DNA from: Alsobacter metallidurans | Lineage (GTDB): Bacteria; Pseudomonadota; Alphaproteobacteria; Rhizobiales; Beijerinckiaceae | Direction of reading: 5' to 3' | DNA: 64,000 nt | Assembly: GCF_014636935.1 (NCBI RefSeq) | Contig: NZ_BMES01000001.1 | Location: 310,001 to 374,000, forward strand | Shown here: positions 23,256-32,323 of the stretch, in pieces | Numbering within the stretch: position 1 is the first letter of the stretch | Layout: every line of letters begins with the position of its first letter | Translations under genes and position numbers: made by a program | Notes under the pieces: generated by a model | What the model was told of the DNA's origin: nothing | Databases searched by the model: none | The model's input: the letters and a program-made list of their open reading frames with translations, nothing else

Positions 23256-24115
23256 TGTTCGCGAAGCTGAAAAGTCTGCTCGCCGGCAAGGGGCCGGCGC
23301 CGACCCACGAGGCCGCAGCCGCGCCCGTGCGCGACGACCAGAGCGTCGCCGACGCGATGGCGGCCGCGCAGGCGAGCGCCGCCGCCGGGAACTATGCGGC
23401 CGCGCTGGAAATCTGGGGCGCGCTCGCGCATGCGGGCGTTCCGCGGGCGCAAAACAATGTCGGGGCCTGCTTCGCCGAAGGGCTCGGCGTGGAGCGCGAC
23501 GGCGCGCTGGCGCAGCGCTGGCTGACGCTGTCGGCCGAGGCGGGCGACCCGGTCGGGCAGCGCAACCTGGCCTCGCTCCACTTCAAGGGCGAGGCGATCG
23601 CCCGCGACGACAAGGCCGCCGTCCGCTGGTATCGTGCCGCCGCCGAGCAGGGCGACCCGGAGGCGCAGGACATGCTGTCCTGGATGCTGCTGGAAGGCGA
23701 GAGCCTGGCCGCCGACCCCGCCGAGGCGCGGCGCTACGCCGAACTCGCCGCCGCGCAGGGCGTCCCTACCGCGATGACGCGGCTCGGCATGCTCCATCAC
23801 AACGCCATCGGGGTGGAGCGCGACGCCGGCGAGGCCGTGCTCTGGTGGTCCCGCGCCGCCGCGCTCGGCGAGCCCGACGCGCAGGCCATGCTGGGCGCCG
23901 CCTACCATCTCGGCCAGGGCGTCAACCGCAATCCGGTCACCGCCATGACGTGGCTGTTGCGCGCCCGCGCCAGCCTGAGCCCGCTGGCCGAACTCTTCCA
24001 CGCCGCCGTGCTGGCCTCGCTGACCGAGGAGGAGTTCGCCGAAGCCGACCGCCGCTCCCGCGAGCCCCTGATCGCCGGCGAACCCCTGCTCCCAACAAAC
24101 AGGGCGCCAGCATGA
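23255..24115 (+). CDS. Sel1-repeat (TPR-like) protein between selA and selB
   Basis: 286 residues with about five Sel1/TPR-like helical repeats, recognisable by [67 protein letters not shown] and [15 protein letters not shown]. No signal peptide, so probably a cytoplasmic scaffold. The start overlaps the selA stop (TGATG) and the stop overlaps the selB start (ATGA), so all three are made from one message. A role in selenoprotein synthesis is suggested only by this context. Confidence 0.85.
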   Translation: MFAKLKSLLAGKGPAPTHEAAAAPVRDDQSVADAMAAAQASAAAGNYAAALEIWGALAHAGVPRAQNNVGACFAEGLGVERDGALAQRWLTLSAEAGDPVGQRNLASLHFKGEAIARDDKAAVRWYRAAAEQGDPEAQDMLSWMLLEGESLAADPAEARRYAELAAAQGVPTAMTRLGMLHHNAIGVERDAGEAVLWWSRAAALGEPDAQAMLGAAYHLGQGVNRNPVTAMTWLLRARASLSPLAELFHAAVLASLTEEEFAEADRRSREPLIAGEPLLPTNRAPA

Positions 24116-26055
24116 TTGTCGGCACGGCCGGGCACATCGACCACGGCAAGTCGTCGCTCGTGCGCGCCATCACGGGCGTCGATCCCGACCGGCTGAAGGA
24201 GGAAAAGGCCCGCGGCATCACGATCGACCTCGGCTTCGCGTATTGGCCCCAGCCGGACGGCTCGGCGATCGGCTTCGTCGACGTGCCCGGTCACGAGCGC
24301 TTCGTGCACACCATGCTGGCCGGCGCGACCGGGATCGACCTCGTGCTGCTGGTCGTGGCGGCCGACGACGGCGTCATGCCGCAAACGCGCGAACACCTCG
24401 CCATCATGGACCTCCTCGGCCTGCGCCGGGGCGTCGTGGCGCTCACCAAGGTCGATCTGGTGGACGCCGCGCGGCTCGCGACCGTCCGCGCCGAGGTCGA
24501 GGCGGCGCTCCATGGCACGGCGCTCGCCGGCAGCCCGATCGCGCCGGTTTCCACCGTCACCGGCGAGGGACTGCCGGAGCTGGAGGCTTTGCTCGCCGCC
24601 GAAGCCAACGTCACGACGCTGCGGCGCGAGGCCGGGCTGTTCCGGCTCCTGGTGGATCGCTGCTTCACCCTGTCGGGCGCCGGCACGGTGGTGACCGGCT
24701 CCGTGGTCGCCGGCTCGGTCGCGGTCGGCGACGAGGTGGTCGTCTCCCCCTCCGGCCTCACCGCCCGCGTGCGCTTCATCCACGCCCAGAACCGGCCCGC
24801 AGAGCGCGGCCGCGCCGGCGATCGCTGCGCCCTCAACCTTGCGGGCCCGGGCGTCGCCAAAGACGCGATCCGGCGCGGCGACGTCGTCATGGACCCGCGC
24901 CTCCACGCGCCCACGCAGCGGCTCGACGCGGAGCTGCGCGTGCTACCCACGGAGCCCAAGGGCGTGGGCCTGTGGATGCCGGTCTGGCTGCATCTCGGCA
25001 GCGCCGAGGTCGCGGCCCGCGTGGTGCCGCTCGGCGACGGCGCTATCCGGCCCGGCCAGACGGGCCGCGTCCAGCTCGTGCTCGACAGCCCAATCGCGGC
25101 CGTGGCGCATGACCGCTTCGTGATCCGCGACACATCCGCGACCCGGACGATCGGGGGCGGCCGCGTGCTCGATCTGCGCGCGCCCGAGCGCAGGCGCCGC
25201 ACGCCCGAGCGGCTCGCCCAGCTCGACGCGCTCGCCCATCCCCGGGTCGAGGACGCGCTGGCCGCGCTGGTGCGCACGGCGCCGTTCCACGTCCCGCTTG
25301 GCGCCTTCGCGCGCGACCACGGGCTTGCGCCCACCGATCTGGTCCGCATCGCGGACGCGCAGGCGCTGATCCGTGTGCCGGTGGGCGACGACGCCGTCGC
25401 GATGGACCCCGCCATCTGGCTCGCGCTGAAGCAGAACATGCTGGCAGCCTTGGCCGCGTGGCACGAGTCCAACCCCGATCTCGTCGGCGTCGGCCTGGAG
25501 CGGCTGCGCCTCCAGCTGGAGCCGCGCCTGCCCGCGCCGCTGTTTCGCGCCATCCTGCAGGCCCTGGCGCGCCCGCCTGCCAGCGCGCCCGAGATCGCCC
25601 TGCAGGGCGCCTGGGTGCGCCTCGCCGGCCACGAGGTCCGCCTCAGCCCGGAGGACGAGGCGCTGTGGGCCCGCATCCGCCCGCTGATCGAGGGCGAGGA
25701 GCGCTTCCGCCCGCCCCGGGTGCGCGACATCGCGAGCCTGCTCGACGTGGAGGAGCCCCGCATTCGCCGCACCTTCAAGCTCACCGGCCGCCGTGGCGAA
25801 GTGGACGAGGTCGCGCACGACCATTTCTTTCTCAGGTCCACGGTCGCCGAGATGATCGCGATCGCGACCCAACTCGCCGCCGGCGCGCCGAAGGGCGAGT
25901 TCACGGCCGCGCAGTTCCGCGACAGGCTCGACAACGGCCGCAAGGTCGCGATCCAGATCCTGGAGTTCTTCGACCGGCACGGCGTCACCATGCGGCGCGG
26001 CGACCTGCGGCGGATCAACCGCCACCGCCTCGATCTCTTCGGGGCCGCCGCATGA
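24112..26055 (+). CDS. selB: Selenocysteine-specific elongation factor SelB
   Basis: 647 residues. A GTPase that carries Sec-tRNA(Sec) to the ribosome at UGA codons marked by SECIS. P-loop GHIDHGKSS (residues 7-15), switch [10 protein letters not shown], and TKVDL are present, followed by EF-Tu-like domains 2 and 3 and a long C-terminal part of winged-helix domains that binds SECIS RNA. The start overlaps the preceding stop by ATGA. The gene ends 51 bases before a partial copy of selC (26106), which suggests the ancestral order was selA-sel1-selB-selC. Confidence 0.96.
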   Translation: MIVGTAGHIDHGKSSLVRAITGVDPDRLKEEKARGITIDLGFAYWPQPDGSAIGFVDVPGHERFVHTMLAGATGIDLVLLVVAADDGVMPQTREHLAIMDLLGLRRGVVALTKVDLVDAARLATVRAEVEAALHGTALAGSPIAPVSTVTGEGLPELEALLAAEANVTTLRREAGLFRLLVDRCFTLSGAGTVVTGSVVAGSVAVGDEVVVSPSGLTARVRFIHAQNRPAERGRAGDRCALNLAGPGVAKDAIRRGDVVMDPRLHAPTQRLDAELRVLPTEPKGVGLWMPVWLHLGSAEVAARVVPLGDGAIRPGQTGRVQLVLDSPIAAVAHDRFVIRDTSATRTIGGGRVLDLRAPERRRRTPERLAQLDALAHPRVEDALAALVRTAPFHVPLGAFARDHGLAPTDLVRIADAQALIRVPVGDDAVAMDPAIWLALKQNMLAALAAWHESNPDLVGVGLERLRLQLEPRLPAPLFRAILQALARPPASAPEIALQGAWVRLAGHEVRLSPEDEALWARIRPLIEGEERFRPPRVRDIASLLDVEEPRIRRTFKLTGRRGEVDEVAHDHFFLRSTVAEMIAIATQLAAGAPKGEFTAAQFRDRLDNGRKVAIQILEFFDRHGVTMRRGDLRRINRHRLDLFGAAA

Positions 26056-26105
26056 TCGTCGATGCGGGCTGCCCCCGCGGCAAAGGTTCCGCTAAACTCG
26101 TTCAT

Positions 26106-26145
26106 GGAAGAGAATCGGCCCTGGTGGGCTGGCCGGACTTCAAAT
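26106..26145 (+). pseudogene. selC: 5' half of a selC tRNA gene (left end of element)
   Basis: Forty bases that fold as a tRNA(Sec) 5' half: acceptor strand GGAAGAGA (26106-26113), two-base linker, a six-pair D stem CGGCCC/GGGCTG around TGGT, then the anticodon-arm strand CCGGA and loop CTTCAAA. After base 26145 the match to the intact selC is lost except for scattered bases, and no T arm or 3' acceptor follows. Its GC-rich D stem suits the host. I read it as the native 5' half left behind by an insertion. Confidence 0.85.
26132..26145 (+). repeat. attL core, selC anticodon arm
   Basis: GCCGGACTTCAAAT, identical to 36046-36059. To its left is a native-looking tRNA(Sec) 5' half; to its right is element DNA. 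Confidence 0.8.
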
Positions 26146-26283
26146 TCGATGGGGATTGTGCAACCCGTTGCTATGTCTAAGTATTTTCTGAGGTCAACCG
26201 CAAAACAGTGCTGTCTAATGTGTTCGAGCGCAAAACGATTTGCAAAATCTCACATAATTAAACCGTGTGATGATGGTTGTGGG

Positions 26284-28203
26284 CTATCGGACATGGAAGT
26301 CGGGATCCATCACAATCCGAGCTATGTCTGTCAGTTCATCGCGACCGACCGTCTCGATGTCGTCCAATAGCTTAGGCTTCTCAAGCAACCTGATTAATTT
26401 ATCCAGATCTTTAGATCGGTAACCCAAAGGTAGATAATTCTCAATTGAGCCTAATTTCAAGATGAACGTGCCCAATGATCGGGATTGATCAATGAACAAA
26501 TCTAAAATATTTCGTTCGTCTTCATTCAAGTCCGTGCGAAGCTTTGTTTTCCTCGCTTTGATGTAATCCCACAACTGCTTAAGGTCAGCGACGTTACAAG
26601 AGGCAATTGCCTCTTCGAGCCGCGCTACAATGTTAGCGCCGTCCACACTAGAAGGGTTTTCAATGATGTCTCTTCTAATCGCAGAGTGGTTCACCGAGAA
26701 CAACTGCCGCACGCTTGGGGTGCCTATGTCGGTTACGTAATCTAAATCGGCAATTATATAAAAATCAATCTTACATGACTTTAGTATTTGAGCGTAAGAC
26801 ACAAAAAAACTCTTCCCGCCAACGCTAACAATTTCGTAATTGGAAGTGCGCTCTGGGTATAATTCAGAAAACAGCTTTTCAAAAAACAATCTATCCGATA
26901 ATCCTTCAACAAGAATAACTCTTTGAGTGAAGAATATGCGCTCATTGCTTTGGCTGTTTACGATCCCGAATAAATGCTTTTTATCAGGAAGGTCAGCATC
27001 CTGGAGTCTGACGATACTACTGCGCTGGTCCCTGCTGAAGACCCGAGATACATAACTTATAGATGCTGGTGAGATGAAAGTAGAAGAATGGGTTGCAAGA
27101 ATAAATTGGTTACCAGTTTCCTTTGCAAGGCGCTCGAAGACACCAAGAAGTATTGTTTGCCATCGTGGGTGAAGGTGAAGCTCTGGTTCATCAACTACAA
27201 TAAGTGCATCCCTGACATTTAGGGCGTAAATACCAAAAAGATAGGTGAAAAGTTCTTTCTCTCCAGAAGAGGCGCTCCCAACTAAAAACGACGAGCCCTG
27301 TTTGGTCAATTTAATATCGTATGTGTTGTTACGAATATTTGTGGATACGAGGTCCCAAGTGTATCCAATGTCCTTTAGAATCGAACTAAGAGCAACCATC
27401 TGTGGATCGCTTCGAAATTTCTTCCGTGCTTGCCCATCATCTTGATAGAGAAGTGTTTGGAACCGATCAGCGATTCTGCCGAGTGCCAGAGCGACCAGCG
27501 ACCCATTGATTTTCGAATTTGCAGCATCAACTTGACGTTTATAGTCCACATCGTTGAACGCTGCTAATGTGACTGACGACTGGAACTCTCCACTTGCCCT
27601 ATTAACTGGAAGAGATAAAATTGGAGTAGTCATATCGCCAAGTTTCATGTCTTCGCGCATTAAGCGAAATAATTCAAAATACTGCATGTAGTTCAAAAAC
27701 ACTGCCGCCAGTTGGTCTGAGCGCGATACTTGTTGGTCATTGACTGTGAAAGCAATCAATGTTCCAGCAGAGATCGCATCTGTAAAAAAAACAGTGTGAG
27801 CTACATTTTCTAATCCGAGATATTTCTCACTAAGCGCATGCGCACTAATATCAGCTTTGGTTTGCTCCATCTCTCGCATGTTTCTAATATCGATTGAGCC
27901 TACCTCAAATGTAATCGCAAATTCTTGGGGTAAAGATTCGTGACCGGAATACTTGTCAGAGTGGGTATTGAAAACTTGATCATTCTGGTAGAATTGGATG
28001 TGATTAACATTATTCTGCTGGACCTCTCTATAGACCCATGAAACAAGGAAATATTTTCGGAGGACAGAGGTTAGCGCATCCAACAGGTTTGTTTTCCCGC
28101 CGCCGTTTGGACCGACAATGATTGAAATATCCCCGTCGAAGTTTAGCTCGGCTCTTTCGGCAAAGCTTCTGACGTTCTGTAAGGCGAAATGGCGAAGTTT
28201 CAT
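26284..28203 (-). CDS. OLD-like AAA ATPase with TOPRIM domain
   Basis: 639 residues. The N-terminus is an ABC/SMC-like ATPase: Walker A GPNGGGKTN near residue 33, a signature SSGEKE, Walker B LIVVDEPELHLHP and H-loop ATHSS. A TOPRIM nuclease-type domain follows with VILVEGLSDRLFFEKLF, IIADLDYV and SIENYLP. This is the architecture of OLD-family nucleases, several of which act in phage defence. No UvrD-like helicase partner (as in Gabija) or separate reverse transcriptase is adjacent, so it would be a class 1, single-gene type. Some PARIS proteins are fused ATPase-TOPRIM too and are an alternative. The gene is AT-rich compared with the host and faces left, away from the resolvase gene. Confidence 0.82.
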   Translation of the reverse strand: MKLRHFALQNVRSFAERAELNFDGDISIIVGPNGGGKTNLLDALTSVLRKYFLVSWVYREVQQNNVNHIQFYQNDQVFNTHSDKYSGHESLPQEFAITFEVGSIDIRNMREMEQTKADISAHALSEKYLGLENVAHTVFFTDAISAGTLIAFTVNDQQVSRSDQLAAVFLNYMQYFELFRLMREDMKLGDMTTPILSLPVNRASGEFQSSVTLAAFNDVDYKRQVDAANSKINGSLVALALGRIADRFQTLLYQDDGQARKKFRSDPQMVALSSILKDIGYTWDLVSTNIRNNTYDIKLTKQGSSFLVGSASSGEKELFTYLFGIYALNVRDALIVVDEPELHLHPRWQTILLGVFERLAKETGNQFILATHSSTFISPASISYVSRVFSRDQRSSIVRLQDADLPDKKHLFGIVNSQSNERIFFTQRVILVEGLSDRLFFEKLFSELYPERTSNYEIVSVGGKSFFVSYAQILKSCKIDFYIIADLDYVTDIGTPSVRQLFSVNHSAIRRDIIENPSSVDGANIVARLEEAIASCNVADLKQLWDYIKARKTKLRTDLNEDERNILDLFIDQSRSLGTFILKLGSIENYLPLGYRSKDLDKLIRLLEKPKLLDDIETVGRDELTDIARIVMDPDFHVR

Positions 28204-28639
28204 GCGATGTGCCTGCTTTGCTGTTTTTTCAACGAGCTATCCGGATCGTGTCGTGAGGCACGGAAGTTCGCCCCATTGGGGATAATTTTTGCAGGTTGGA
28301 ACGCAGTGTCCGCCATGTCCAGGGTCATATCGAGCATCTACTGGCGGGGTTGGATTGCATTGGTTTCGTCGACATTCGGCATGGTGTCAGGATTCGTCCA
28401 AACCGGTTCCGCTTGACCAACTGCAAGGTTGCAGCTTCGTCCATGGCGTCAACTACACTCGCGACTTCACGCGCGGCGAGCTTGAAGTCTACAAAAGGAG
28501 TTCCGCTCAAAATCTCCAGTGGGTATACGCCACCGAGACGCGTCCGAGAGACACGGACACCGCCTCAATAGGGTTGTTTGTAGGACGTTGGGGCACCACA
28601 TCAGTCATGTCTAGAGCCATCCGAAACAAGGATGTGGAC
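28204..28639. other. Gap between OLD-like gene and resolvase
   Basis: 436 bases without a convincing gene. Open frames exist on both strands but none has family-like sequence or a good ribosome site. It should hold the promoters of the two divergent genes, and in resolvase systems the recombination (res) site usually lies just upstream of the resolvase gene. I could not pick out clear subsite repeats by eye. Confidence 0.4.
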
Positions 28640-29179
28640 ATGGCGATATACGGTTACGCTCGCGTCAGCACCACCGACCAGGACCTCGCGATCCAGATCG
28701 ATCGCCTTCGACAAGCCGGGTGCGAAATTGTCCGGTCCGAAAAGGTCACCGGCACCAGTCGTGCCGGTCGTGATGAGCTAAACACCCTTCTGGAATTCTT
28801 GCGCGAGGGCGACGCACTCGTGGTGACCCGGATCGACCGCCTGGCGCGTTCGATGGGCGACTTGCAGGATATCGTGCGGGCGTTGAAGGCGAAGGGCGTC
28901 GCCTTGCGCGCAACCGACCAACCTATCGACACGTCGTCAGCGGCGGGTAAGGCGTTCCTCGACATGCTCGGGGTGTTCGCGGAATTCGAAACGAACCTTC
29001 GGCGCGAGCGCCAGATGGAGGGGATCAAATCGGCTAAGGCTCGTGGCGTTTACAAGGGGCGGAAGCCATCTGTTGATGCCCAAGCTATCCGCACCATGAA
29101 GGCGGCTGGCTTAGGCGCTTCTGCTATTGCTAAGCAGTTGGGTGTTGCGCGGGCGAGTGTGTACCGCGCGCTAGCTTAG
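28640..29179 (+). CDS. Serine recombinase (resolvase/invertase family)
   Basis: 179 residues. N-terminal catalytic domain with YGYARVSTTDQDL (nucleophile Ser in ARVST), RDELNTLLEFLREGD, RIDRLARS and the long E-helix RRERQMEGI. The C-terminal helix-turn-helix is KAAGLGASAIAKQLGVARASVYRAL. It cuts and rejoins DNA at short paired sites. A longer frame from 28289 exists, but the family starts at MAIYGYARVS (28640). Base composition is nearer to the host than that of the flanking genes, suggesting it came to the element separately. Confidence 0.92.
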   Translation: MAIYGYARVSTTDQDLAIQIDRLRQAGCEIVRSEKVTGTSRAGRDELNTLLEFLREGDALVVTRIDRLARSMGDLQDIVRALKAKGVALRATDQPIDTSSAAGKAFLDMLGVFAEFETNLRRERQMEGIKSAKARGVYKGRKPSVDAQAIRTMKAAGLGASAIAKQLGVARASVYRALA

Positions 29180-29202
29180 TTTCGCATCGAAGGAAAGTCC
29201 GA

Positions 29203-29742
29203 TTGTATCCTATGATTGGCGGTTTTATCGCCTGCCTTGTGAGCTTGCCATTCGAAGCGGCTCTTAAGTCGCTGATGCCCGAAGGCGGTAGCCTAGGGAT
29301 CATCTTCAATGCGTTTGTGACTTTCGCCTTGGTAGAGGAGCTTGCAAAAGCTCTGGCGGCGATCTCATGTGAATACCGATGTCCAGCGAGAGATCGTCGT
29401 GATTTTGCGCGTCGTTGTATACTGATTGCGATAGGATTTTCCATAGTGGAAAATTCCTTCTATGCGAACAGCTTTTTAGAACGTTTTTCGCGAGATCAAT
29501 CTGCAATGCTGTTGGTTGTACGTTTGCTAATGCCAACGGTGCTCCACGTGCTCTGCGGATTGCTCTATACATTGGATTACAACAATCGACGATTCGAGCT
29601 TAGGTGGGGTTTCGTGAGCGCAATCGCTCTGCACGGCATTTACGATGTTGCGACCGGATTCGCTCAATTGAAGCTGACTGCCTTATTGCTTCTTTTTTCC
29701 TTCACGGGCGTCGGTATAGTCGTTCGCAGGTCCGCAACGTGA
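29203..29742 (+). CDS. PrsW-like intramembrane metalloprotease
   Basis: 179 residues, about five membrane helices. It has the PrsW/CPBP-type motif set: FALVEELAKAL (the EExxK motif), IGFSIVENSFYAN (Glu with downstream Tyr) and HGIYD (His-x-x-x-Asp). PrsW enzymes cleave membrane anti-sigma factors in some bacteria. TTG at 29203 has AAGGAAAG six bases ahead; ATG at 29212 is the alternative. It lies 23 bases after the resolvase and 19 before the GYF-RDD gene, and its target may be the next protein, which is inference only. Confidence 0.65.
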   Translation: MYPMIGGFIACLVSLPFEAALKSLMPEGGSLGIIFNAFVTFALVEELAKALAAISCEYRCPARDRRDFARRCILIAIGFSIVENSFYANSFLERFSRDQSAMLLVVRLLMPTVLHVLCGLLYTLDYNNRRFELRWGFVSAIALHGIYDVATGFAQLKLTALLLLFSFTGVGIVVRRSAT

Positions 29743-29761
29743 TCAAGGCAGCACCCAAATA

Positions 29762-30631
29762 ATGAGCGACTCGTGGTATTCAGCGTTTCAGGGCGATCAA
29801 TGGGGACCCGAGACGCTCGAAGAAACATTCAAGAGATTCCGGGAAAAAAGGAGTTCGTCCTTTCTAGTTTGGACCCGGGGTATGGAGGATTGGAAGCCTC
29901 TGATGGCTACCCAGGATTTCGCAGACGCGCTTTCACATTTGCCTCCCCCGCTTCCGCAAACGCCCGTGGCATCTCTCGTCGCACAAAGAGAATTGGCGGC
30001 ACCCTTGGGCGTGCAGCGAGCACCGTCGGCACCGCTGATTCTTCAAGAAGTGATGATCCCAAAAGCTCTTGAGTCTGTTGACGAGTCAGTATCGGACGAT
30101 AGACTGGGGACGCTTGGCGGATCGCCTTCTGTTCGCCCATGGCGGCGTCTTTTTGGCAGACTGTTCGACTGCTATATGTTCGCGCTCTTTTTCTTTTTCT
30201 TCCTTGGACTCATGTTTCCAAGAATGTTCGCCGAGAACGATAAGACTTTCGACCAGCTACTTGGACTAATATCTCTGATCGCCTTTATCCCGTTTGAGGC
30301 ATTCTGCCTGTGGGCATTTGGCACAACACCCGGCAAGGCTCTTTACGGAACCGTTGTTCAAAAATTGGGTGAGGCTCGTCCTGAATACTCGTCGGCTATC
30401 CGGCGCGCCGGGTCGGTGTATTTGAACGGCTGGGGTTTAGGCATTCCAATCGTAAGTCTATTCACGCTATTTTCGTCGTACCGTTCTCTTAAGAAAGAAG
30501 GAGCCGCTTCATGGGACAAGCAGCTCGGCTGGTCGGTCATCCACAACCATTTAAGTCCATTACGTTGGCTTCTCATCTTAGGCGTTTGGGCTTTTACAGC
30601 CTTTGTGTTCGTTATTATTAATGCGACTTAG
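29762..30631 (+). CDS. GYF_2 plus RDD-domain membrane protein
   Basis: 289 residues. Residues 1-50 resemble the GYF_2 domain: WYSAFQGDQWGPETLEE, then VWTRGMEDWKPL. A Pro/Ala-rich linker follows, then an RDD domain with three membrane helices: RRLFGRLFDCYMFALF (Arg-x-x-Asp feature), GTTPGKALYGTVV and a C-terminal helix. Function unknown; GYF_2 domains are thought to bind proteins, and RDD proteins may be transporters. It is in a row with the PrsW-like gene. Confidence 0.7.
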   Translation: MSDSWYSAFQGDQWGPETLEETFKRFREKRSSSFLVWTRGMEDWKPLMATQDFADALSHLPPPLPQTPVASLVAQRELAAPLGVQRAPSAPLILQEVMIPKALESVDESVSDDRLGTLGGSPSVRPWRRLFGRLFDCYMFALFFFFFLGLMFPRMFAENDKTFDQLLGLISLIAFIPFEAFCLWAFGTTPGKALYGTVVQKLGEARPEYSSAIRRAGSVYLNGWGLGIPIVSLFTLFSSYRSLKKEGAASWDKQLGWSVIHNHLSPLRWLLILGVWAFTAFVFVIINAT

Positions 30632-31458
30632 AGGATCGGATAACTGAACTCATTTGCCAATGTCTTCGAGTAAGCTGGTCAAGCTTGGTGCCTCTGATAA
30701 GCAATGTAGGATTTGGCCAGTAAACCGGATCGCGCCGCATGTACACTCATCGTTTGATCGGCGAAAAATAAATTGAACAAATTGGCCATATAGCCGATAT
30801 CTCAAAACAAAATTTACATATATACTGTTAGTAGCCCTTCATAGTAGTTGGCCATCAAGAGCCTTACCGAGTGGTGTATGCTGGAACCTAATCAGACCGG
30901 CTAAGCAGTACGGAACACCTACGCTGGCGAAATCTAAAGGCGTCCGTTTTGGACGCTGCGAGTAGGCACTGTGACAACCACAACCTACAAGCGTTCGGGT
31001 GTCGTGCTCTGGCTTCCGAGAGTTCCGTTGGAAAAGCTGCGTGTAAAAGGCAATAGGCTAACCGTCCTTCCCCGTTTTCGGGTTCTGCAAAGAGCATGTG
31101 ATGTAGGCTCCACGCGATCATAGCGTAAGCAGACGCATTTTCTCCTGATAGGGAAAGTGTGTCTGTTCACCATCGATCATAAGAATTTACTGAAAAACGA
31201 AGAATGATCGTGGCGCGAAGCGACGCGATCAGTCCGAAGGACTAGATGACGGGAGACACATCTCGCCATTTCCCGATGGGTAGTCACTTTCTAAGCTCAC
31301 TACGTTCGCTTAGTGAGCTTCGCTCATCCTTGATGATGAGTAGCAACAATGCACTAAGACTCTACATAGTCTTAAACGGGACATCCCCGATTATACTCAC
31401 ATTCCAGAATTCGTCAACAGTCATCGAGGCGCATCGTAATAATACTAGGGAGATTTAA
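30632..31458. other. Long gap in the element with hairpins
   Basis: 827 bases, AT-rich, without a convincing gene. Clear hairpins are present: GCGTCC/GGACGC at 30940-30956, AGTCC/GGACT at 31231-31243, and the 10-pair perfect stem at 31293-31320. It could be a control or replication/transfer region, or a decayed gene. Nothing coding is recognisable. Confidence 0.5.
31293..31320 (+). terminator. Perfect 10-bp hairpin
   Basis: AAGCTCACTA (31293-31302) and TAGTGAGCTT (31311-31320) pair fully around the eight-base loop CGTTCGCT. No T run follows, so it may be a protein-binding site or replication signal instead of a terminator. It lies about 140 bases upstream of the small-gene operon at 31459. 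Confidence 0.4.
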
Positions 31459-31635
31459 TTGGACATTTACAAGCACCGAAACGCAGTCGAGGCAGCAGCT
31501 CGACGCATCGACCAACTTCGAGAGCCTGAACGCCTCGTTGCTGAGTTCCAAGATCGAACCATCTACGACACACTTGAAACGATCAGCTTGCTGCTCGTAG
31601 GCGTTCTCCACGGAATGGAACGCGACAATGGCTGA
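31459..31635 (+). CDS. Small hypothetical protein (58 aa)
   Basis: TTG start with GGGAG seven bases upstream. The protein (MDIYKHRNAVEAAARRIDQL...) is soluble and helical and has no motif I recognise. Its stop overlaps the next gene's start region (ATG 31628), so it looks like the first gene of a three-gene unit. Its shortness leaves some doubt. Confidence 0.55.
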   Translation: MDIYKHRNAVEAAARRIDQLREPERLVAEFQDRTIYDTLETISLLLVGVLHGMERDNG

Positions 31636-31888
31636 TGGTACTAAGCACCGAGCGGTTCTCGTTCTCATCCCTGTTGATTTGCTGGACGAAGCACAATCCG
31701 CGTCGCACGAACATGGCGTCAATCGCTCAGAGTTGCTGCGTAGTGGGCTTCGCCGCGAATTGGCGCATCTGTCCGCAAAAGAGCGCCGCCACGCCCACCG
31801 AGCCTCTACAAAGGCTTCGGAAGCCGAAGATCGCGCGCCGGACCTCTCAAGCGGTCCAGCATGGTCGATCATGCGAGGTCGATCATGA
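31628..31888 (+). CDS. Ribbon-helix-helix (CopG-like) protein
   Basis: 86 residues. The segment HRAVLVLIPVDLLDEAQ then HGVNRSELLRSGLRREL has the beta strand and two helices of a ribbon-helix-helix DNA-binding protein. The C-terminal third is charged and disordered. It may regulate its own operon or act as an antitoxin; no clear toxin is adjacent. It overlaps both neighbours by a few bases (31628-31635 and ATGA at 31885). Confidence 0.65.
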   Translation: MADGTKHRAVLVLIPVDLLDEAQSASHEHGVNRSELLRSGLRRELAHLSAKERRHAHRASTKASEAEDRAPDLSSGPAWSIMRGRS

Positions 31889-32208
31889 CAGCCGTCCTCG
31901 ATCCGACGACGTTCTTTGCGGTCATGCAACAGTTCGAAGCAGCCTCGTTGATCTATGACATCCTCGCTTCGATCTCTCACCACGCGGAAGCCTACGTCAC
32001 CCTCAGTGCCAAAGCCCAACAAGCGCGGGAGTTTCTGGCGCTCGTTGATTCAGCGGGGCTTGATGCTCAATGGAGCGCCGAACAACTTGAAGCGTTTGAT
32101 GGGGTCCTACGCGACCTCGAGAAGGTCGCTGGCGGGCTCGGACTAGCACTAGGAACCGGCTCACCCGAGGCGGTCCTTTGGCTTGCCTGTTTGGGCTCCA
32201 AGCCGTGA
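31885..32208 (+). CDS. Hypothetical helical protein, paralogue of 33346 product
   Basis: 107 residues, mostly helical, starting MTAVLDPTTFF. ATGA overlap with the preceding ribbon-helix-helix gene points to translational coupling. The central 70 residues can be aligned by eye with the product at 33346-33609 (shared pattern: Ile/Leu-Ala, His-Ala, a run of spaced Ala, Gly-Leu, Trp, Leu-x-Ala-Phe). Function unknown. Confidence 0.6.
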   Translation: MTAVLDPTTFFAVMQQFEAASLIYDILASISHHAEAYVTLSAKAQQAREFLALVDSAGLDAQWSAEQLEAFDGVLRDLEKVAGGLGLALGTGSPEAVLWLACLGSKP

Positions 32209-32323
32209 GTGTCCTTCGAGTCAGGTCCGCCCCCTGGGAAGCGAAAAGGCGAACGCCGGCAACCAATGGACCTATGCTGTGTCTCGCTTTGAAACGCATT
32301 TAAAAAGGCTTCAACCGATTACG

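Noticed and set aside
26062-26180. C-terminal extension or separate gene after selB
   Set aside because: The stretch is explained by the selC 5' half and the start of the element.
31246-31458. 70-residue open frame over the hairpin region
   Set aside because: Crosses the perfect hairpin, no ribosome site, no family-like sequence.
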